From Branchiostoma floridae (lineage: Eukaryota; Chordata; Leptocardii; Amphioxiformes; Branchiostomatidae), in assembly GCF_000003815.2 (NCBI RefSeq), contig NC_049990.1, positions 2,807,655-2,871,654 on the forward strand: a stretch of DNA of 64,000 nucleotides, written 5' to 3'. A program made the position numbers and the translations under genes. The notes beneath the pieces are model-generated. The model made no database searches and had not been told where the DNA came from. It saw only the letters and a program-made list of their open reading frames with translations. This document shows, one piece after another, positions 59,301 to 64,000 of this stretch. Positions within the stretch are counted from its first letter, which is position 1; every line of letters starts with the position of its first letter.

Positions 59301-60334
59301 CATGGCGTTGTCCACCTCAATGATGGTGATGTGTCCGTCCCCGTCAGCATCCAGTGCAGTGGTCTGTCTGCAGTCAAAACATTCAGAAAGTTTCAAACTT
59401 CCTGTACAATTTTGCTATCGAGAAAAAAATACCTAAGGGTTCGTGAAATATTCTAACCTGAATTTCAATATGCAGTCGAGACAAAGATTGGATAGCTTAA
59501 CTGAGACCTCATTAACCTCATGTATAAAAAAATGTCACCCGCTAAGTTCATCCGCCAATATGTACATTTATGTCATACCCGTGACGCGAAAACGTTCGAT
59601 ACGGGTGTTCCGGACCGTGTGATAACTTTCCGTATCATACAGGCTCGAAGTTTGTATCACACAGGCTTCCTTGGAGTAAATCGAACCATTTCGAGCGGGC
59701 CAAGTGCGGCACGGTTGGCAATTCGAATACCTGATTTGGACGTTGGGACATTGCTGTTGTAACACGTTTTGTTCGAGGGCACCAAATTGTTCAACTTCTG
59801 GTGCATTTCGCATCAAAACATGGGTTTTCTCAGGTGGGTATGACATAAATAAAATACAACACGGTGTATTACGCATCACCCTCGGTCCAAGCCCTCCCGC
59901 GGGTCGGATCGCCCTCCGGCCTTCGGTCCCAGCCTTTCCGCGGGTTGGATCGCCCTCCGGTACCATATCCATAAAGCCCCGTTTACAAATCAAGAATTTA
60001 GCTTGGCCGAGTTGTCAGCGAGCTCTAAATTACGAGGAGGCATGAACCTGATGCCTACGAACAAATGGCCGAGTTTCTTCGTCGGCATCAGGGTCATACC
60101 TCCTCGTAAATTAAAGCTCGCTGACAACTCGGCCGAGCTAATTTCTTGATTTGTGAACGGGGCTTAATGACACCAGTGTGCACAGAACGGGTCATAATAC
60201 TTACAAGAGATCATAAAGTACAGCAGTATAACCTTCGATAACAATATCAACCACGATGTAGAATACGTATGTACATACCTCTTCACTGGAGAAGCCGTTG
60301 CCAGGGCAACAAAGAGAAGAAGGAAGGGAGTCAT
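56327..60334 (-). CDS. Secreted EF-hand protein, gene D (short paralogue, one exon lost in gap)
   Basis: Visible coding exons in transcript order: 60334-60279, 59367-59264, 58148-57996, 57405-57202, 56409-56327, which encode 199 residues in one frame. A further exon starts at 56795 and runs into the gap, so the real protein is probably near 250 residues. Signal peptide MTPFLLLFVALATASPVKR then Gln, as in A-C. Visible EF loops: DADGDGHITIIE, DTDGDQQFTVDQ, DTNHDHVISFQE, DRNDDGFLYGAE, DTNNDAHLTLSE, DTDDDGFLYGAE. Introns again cut loops after DxDG in phase 1. It is one repeat shorter than A-C. A basic insert ARRQRRQ in exon 4 may be a convertase site. Ends AAAGN. No TATA or A/B/C upstream box was found; an acceptor-like GTTTCAG before 60361 suggests a separate 5' exon. 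Confidence 0.82.
56686..56785. other. Assembly gap, 100 N, inside gene D
   Basis: It lies between the last two visible exons of gene D and removes most of a predicted exon starting at 56795. Confidence 0.99.
56786..56795 (-). CDS. First ten bases of a hidden gene D exon
   Basis: On the minus strand TTTCTGTAG is followed by GTGACCAGAT and then N. The exon at 58148 starts in the same way (CCTGTAG, GTGATCAGCA). It is expected to be an even-type module with two EF half-loops and one full loop. Confidence 0.6.
57770..57975. mobile_element. TIR element, sister of 18340
   Basis: TTAGGTCATGGTCACATG at the left and ATGTGACCGCGCCCTAA at the right. It lies 21 bases from exon 3 of gene D. Confidence 0.65.
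58375..58645. repeat. TGACGTCAC-rich minisatellite in gene D intron
   Basis: Units of about 30-40 bases around GGCGGATGTGACGTCACATGG; it continues after the LINE at 59168-59215. Confidence 0.85.
58640..59167 (+). mobile_element. LINE fragment inserted in the minisatellite
   Basis: Open frame with LRISSHCLEIEKGRYRN and the finger CPSC...IEDENHFLMTC, then a tail ending GCAATAAAGTTCATTCATTC. It is related to 45270 but clearly another copy. 5'-truncated. Confidence 0.75.
59567..59955. mobile_element. Composite TIR element, sister of 28927-29356
   Basis: Outer ends TTTATGTCATACCCG and GGGTATGACATAAA (59849), then AATACAACACGGTGTATT. The second unit is incomplete here. Confidence 0.7.
59974..60165. 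mobile_element. Foldback MITE, sister of 30048-30239
   Basis: AAGCCCCGTTTACAAATC with matching inverse end; same length and centre (GAACAAATGG) as the copy in gene B. Confidence 0.85.
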
Positions 60335-60399
60335 GGTTGGTCGATGAAGTCAGGAACTCGACTGAAACTGGACGTAATTGGATAGATGAGACATCTTGC

Positions 60400-61520
60400 A
60401 ACGTGACACTCATTATTCTAGGTTTGGAAGTCTTTCATTTTGTAAAGCCCCCGTCGACGAAGCTCGCCGAATGTCACAATCGTCAGAACGTCGACTGTCT
60501 CCTTTTCGCTGGAAATCTGGACGGGGCTCGGGTGTAGTAGGTTGGGCGCTAATACGCTTGAAGAACATCTTACCAAAAAATACAAACTCAAAAAAAGGTT
60601 TCTATTCAATTGGTTAAATAGAAGCCTTTTTTTTAGTTTGTATCAAATTGGTGTCAAATTGGTTTTCGGACAGGAATAGGTCGGCCGGGGCCCGTCCAAG
60701 CTCCCCCTGACACACACACGACGCTCGCCCGAGGCACGCCCCGCTTTTCAAAAGTCTTACACACTTAAAACGAATTATCCACTTAACAATAAGTCAGGAT
60801 CAGTATCCGTCACATGGAGTTATCATCTTCATGGTTTAAACATCAATCAAGTGAAGAACAAAAACCTCCACTGTGCTCCTTTCCTGCACATTGTCCTTGA
60901 AGTTCGGCAATGTCGTTGCTGAATTCATATGTCTAAAACTTGACGAACAAAATACTGACAAGGGCATTTTTTTCTATTTAAGTTATTTGTCTTTTGAGCA
61001 AAGCAGAAAGGAAAAATGACTTCTTTAAGGTGGCGAAGACAGAAAGTTCAATCGTTAAGGATGTGTCAAATTCATTCTACGAGAGGTGTGTGAAAAAGTC
61101 ATTTTGAGCACAGTCGCCAGCCTGGGAGTCCTACAACCAAATGGCCAACATCTGTGGAACTGTATGCAAATCTTATGGTGATCACGCCAGTTAAGTAGAA
61201 AATTAAGGATTACGGATCTAAAGCGCCCGTTCGAAAGGGCGTTGCAACGCTTGTTCGATTACATAGATCATTTAACCATTTCAAGTTTCTTGGGTAGCAG
61301 AAGTGAACAAAGGAGCGAACTACTGCCCGGATGGAGCCAATCAGCGCCCTCGTCCAAAATCAGGACTAGGATTGGATATTACATGCATCAGAGATTCCAA
61401 GTTCCCAGACGGAAAAGCAGAGAAGCGACTGTATATACTCGTAGTATATGACAAATGTCGGAGCGAACTGCTATCCAGATGGTACTTACTAATAGGCTAA
61501 CAACAAAACATGTTCAATGT
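60400..61520. other. Upstream of gene D, no gene seen
   Basis: Holds a hairpin of about 60 bases at 60585-60647 (TACAAACTCAAAAAAAGG with its inverse). No exon candidates otherwise. Confidence 0.5.
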
Positions 61521-61525
61521 AACTA

Positions 61526-62103
61526 CGAGGGGCGTGCAATTAGTAATGGTCCTGACCCATTTCCCATAGCAGGAGATTAATGAAACTTGGCACAGTTATT
61601 AGTCTTTCTCTTCATAGGAATCACCCAGAGTTATGCATTTCTCCCATCGTTTGATGCAGCTCTGGACACCGATTTTGTAGGACACCCCAGGTTGGTCCTC
61701 CAACTGATGCCTCATCAATGGCACAAGAGGGACGACCAGGTCTGGGAGCTGTTTCCACAGACTTCCAGCCACGTTTGAATTCAGGATGCCAGCGTTTTAC
61801 AAGGTCATATGATGGGGCATCATCACCATAAGTTTCATTTATTTCATCAAAAGTCTTCTTTGGTGTGCGTCCTTTCAAATACAAAAACCGGATCACTGCG
61901 CGACACTCAACTGGTTCCATTTCACACCTGGTCCATTTCGCACCTGACTAAGTTCAAACACCAGTAAATCAGAAACCACAATTAGTTCAGAGCTGTCTTT
62001 TGCAACATAACCCATAGAGATATGAATTATTACACATACAAAATTTCATTTAGATCAGACAACTGAAAGTGGGTCAGGACCATTACTTATTGCACGCCCC
62101 TCG
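61526..62103 (-). mobile_element. Internally deleted mariner transposon
   Basis: 578 bp between TA dinucleotides. Inverted ends CGAGGGGCGTGCAAT and ATTGCACGCCCCTCG extend inward through AGTAATGGTCCTGACCC. On the minus strand the transposase starts at 61920 with its HTH domain (AVIRFLYLKGRTPKKT, GDDAPSYDLVKRWHPEFKRG, then RPGRPS) and then jumps to the extreme C-terminus, seen in another frame as IKRWEKCI. The catalytic core is missing. Non-autonomous relic. Confidence 0.85.
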
Positions 62104-62109
62104 TACACA

Positions 62110-62880
62110 GCTGAAGAAAGGAGACTTACCAGTATCGGCGTCTTGAAGATGTATGGTAGGAGTGAGGCAGAAGCAGAAGCTGGGTCCTAATATACCTGAT
62201 GCGTGGGAAGTTCAACAGCTTCAAACGCACAAATAGATATTTGTGTCAATACGAATGGCTAAAAATAATCACATTAACGTTGAGTAAGTAATGACATCAC
62301 CGGCCTAGATACGGACCAACAATCACAATGTCAAGGATGCCATCCACAGGAGATCCATTACGTGGTGCGTGGGTTGAAAGTTATGATGGGGGAGAAGTTT
62401 AATAGCCATTTCTTAAGCAAGGATTGAAATTTACTGAAATGTTATGTTTCAGAGATCTTCAAGTTGGTGAGATTTTGCGATGGGAACTTTTGAGGGTTTG
62501 AAATTATTCAAATGTTTTTAGCTAGTTATATTAGCTTGGTTTTGAGGCATCTTTTGAGGCACAGTTGTGACGATATGATGTACCTAGTAGGATTATGAGT
62601 TAAAGGATCCACTATTGCCTCGCAATGTCTTGATGCACTTTTCATCTGCGCATTCGCATTCAGTCCTTTTTTGAATGTGTTGATACACTATCAGCATTTG
62701 CAGTGTCTGATTTGGTAAGGTCATTTATGCATACATTTAAATAAATGCCTATTTTGGCTTTATCTATCTATTGGCATGTGTTATGAGTGACCTTATTATC
62801 ATAGTCTATAAATTGGGTATGTACTTGTCTGCTTTGTGTCATATCTGATAGAAAAATGGTAGAAGTCCCGCTTTTGAGTC
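62110..62880. other. Intergenic, no gene seen
   Basis: AT-rich sequence without exon or repeat signals I can support. Confidence 0.5.
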
Positions 62881-62889
62881 ACATTGTTC

Positions 62890-63205
62890 CAAGTTACACG
62901 TTTCGCCTGTCATGGTTCATGTTACATGTTCCACGTGTCGTCATTTATGTTCCATATGTCATGTCGCACGTTCTATGTTCCATGCATGTTTTATGTTCCA
63001 TGTTCCACGTCCCGCGTGTCATGTTCCATGTTGTATGGTCCATGTTTCATGTGTCACGTTCCATGTTCCATGTTTGTTTCATGTTCCATGTTTCTTGTTC
63101 CATATGCAGATCCATGTCCCGCGTATCATGAAGCTGCATATTCCTTGCTCCATGTACTATGTTCAATGCCATGTTCCACGATTCTTGTTCCATATGCAGA
63201 TTATA
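62890..63205. repeat. TTCCATGT minisatellite
   Basis: Irregular array of GTTCCATGTT/TCATGTTCC units. Frames through it are artefacts. Confidence 0.9.
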
Positions 63206-63239
63206 CCGTTCGCTACTGGTACTGGTATCAGCCTGGTGC

Positions 63240-63476
63240 TAAGGCCCCATTTCCACTAGACGGCGATCGCGCTGCGCTCTCACTGCGACCTGAATAGGAT
63301 ATGTGTATCCTTTGAATTCATAATGGGTATATCATACAGCATGTAAAAGTGTGACTGAGAGAACAACAAAATACACAAAGTGTAAAAAAACATCGTTTCT
63401 TTTGTATACAATTCGTAAAGCGATCTGTCGCAGAGAGAGCGCGGCGAGAGCGCCGTCCTAGTGGAAAGGAGGTATA
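63240..63476. mobile_element. TIR element, CTAAGGCCCC / GGAGG ends
   Basis: AGGCCCCATTTCCACTAGAC with GGCG at the left and CGCCGTCCTAGTGGAAAGG at the right are inverted; also GCGATCGC...GCGATCTG. No coding content. Confidence 0.6.
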
Positions 63477-63823
63477 AAGGAGAACCATACCTCGGGCAAT
63501 AACACTTCATCGACAGCACTTATATTACAACTTGAGGAGGTTTCTTGTTTCTTCCAAATGTGCAGAAGCGAACCCAGGAAAACTGTACAGGTGACGTGTA
63601 GAAGCCGGAATCCTGTCGAACAGCATTCGTCATAGCTAGTCCTCACTGTCAGTGAGTCGACCTTGTTTCAATCATGATGTTTCTGACTTAGGCCATGTTG
63701 TTTTGATTATATGGATGACATCCTCTAGGAATCACAGAGCTGATGCGAGCGTGTGAATGATATGAGGTTTGGGCAAATAAAAATTTGCCTACATGATGAA
63801 AAATGTAAGCGGCCCGATTATGG

Positions 63824-64000
63824 TACAGTAGAAGCCGTTTAATTGCACATCCCATTTGCCAGCGTATTTCGTGCAATTATCCGAGTGGTGCAATAATGCG
63901 AAGTTATCCAACTGTACCTCACCGGCTTGGGATTTGGTGATCTCGTGCAATTAACTGAAGTGTGCGTTTATCCGTTATGCAATTAACTGGCTTCTACTGT
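63824..64000. mobile_element. pogo/Tigger-like MITE at window edge
   Basis: Best copy of the family: TACAGTAGAAGCCGTTTAAT at the left, TTAACTGGCTTCTACTGT at the right, which is the last base of the window. Confidence 0.8.

Noticed and set aside
61587-61778. Small plus-strand frame with a hydrophobic start resembling a signal peptide
   Set aside because: It is antisense to the mariner transposase fragment.
62856-63297. His/Cys/Met-rich frames of 91-137 codons
   Set aside because: They arise from the TTCCATGT minisatellite.

Overview
The window looks like part of an amphioxus (Branchiostoma-type cephalochordate) genome assembly. The evidence is compact metazoan genes with short GT-AG introns, a very high density of small DNA transposons and tRNA-derived SINEs, an expanded lineage-specific receptor tyrosine kinase, and three 100-base N gaps. 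The species assignment is inference; no database was searched.

Layout. (1) At 0.5-7.3 kb, two tandem intronless genes encode a chimeric receptor tyrosine kinase: signal peptide, cadherin-like region, EGF, Ig, EGF cluster, transmembrane helix, kinase. The second copy carries a frameshift in the ectodomain. (2) At 7.4-11 kb there is a repeat field with a 1.5-kb hAT-like element inserted in a SINE and a 9-bp-TSD MITE inserted in another SINE. (3) At 11-43 kb lie three paralogous genes, A and B in tandem on + and C inverted on -. I reconstructed each exon by exon. They encode secreted proteins of 366, 366 and 362 residues with twelve EF-hand loops and no ER-retention signal. They share a TATA promoter and a conserved upstream box at nearly constant spacing. 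(4) At 43-46.4 kb there is repeat-rich intergenic DNA with a LINE fragment. (5) At 46.4-53.4 kb, on -, is an aldo-keto reductase gene. It has two tandem, equal-length versions of its second exon, which carries two catalytic residues; reading frame allows only one of the two at a time. (6) At 56.3-60.4 kb, on -, is a shorter fourth member (D) of the EF-hand family. One of its exons begins next to an assembly gap and is swallowed by it. (7) From 60.4 kb to the end there are no genes, only an internally deleted mariner, minisatellites and MITEs.

The most striking features are the EF-hand family and the aldo-keto reductase. In the EF-hand family almost every intron cuts an EF-hand loop at the same codon (after DxDG, phase 1), so the proteins are alternating strings of two symmetric exon modules. 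All four share a signal peptide followed by PVKR-Gln. The aldo-keto reductase offers a likely isoform switch in its active site. Several hammerhead-ribozyme-like motifs (CTGANGA, hairpin, GAAAC) occur in repeats, one beside a Penelope-like remnant.
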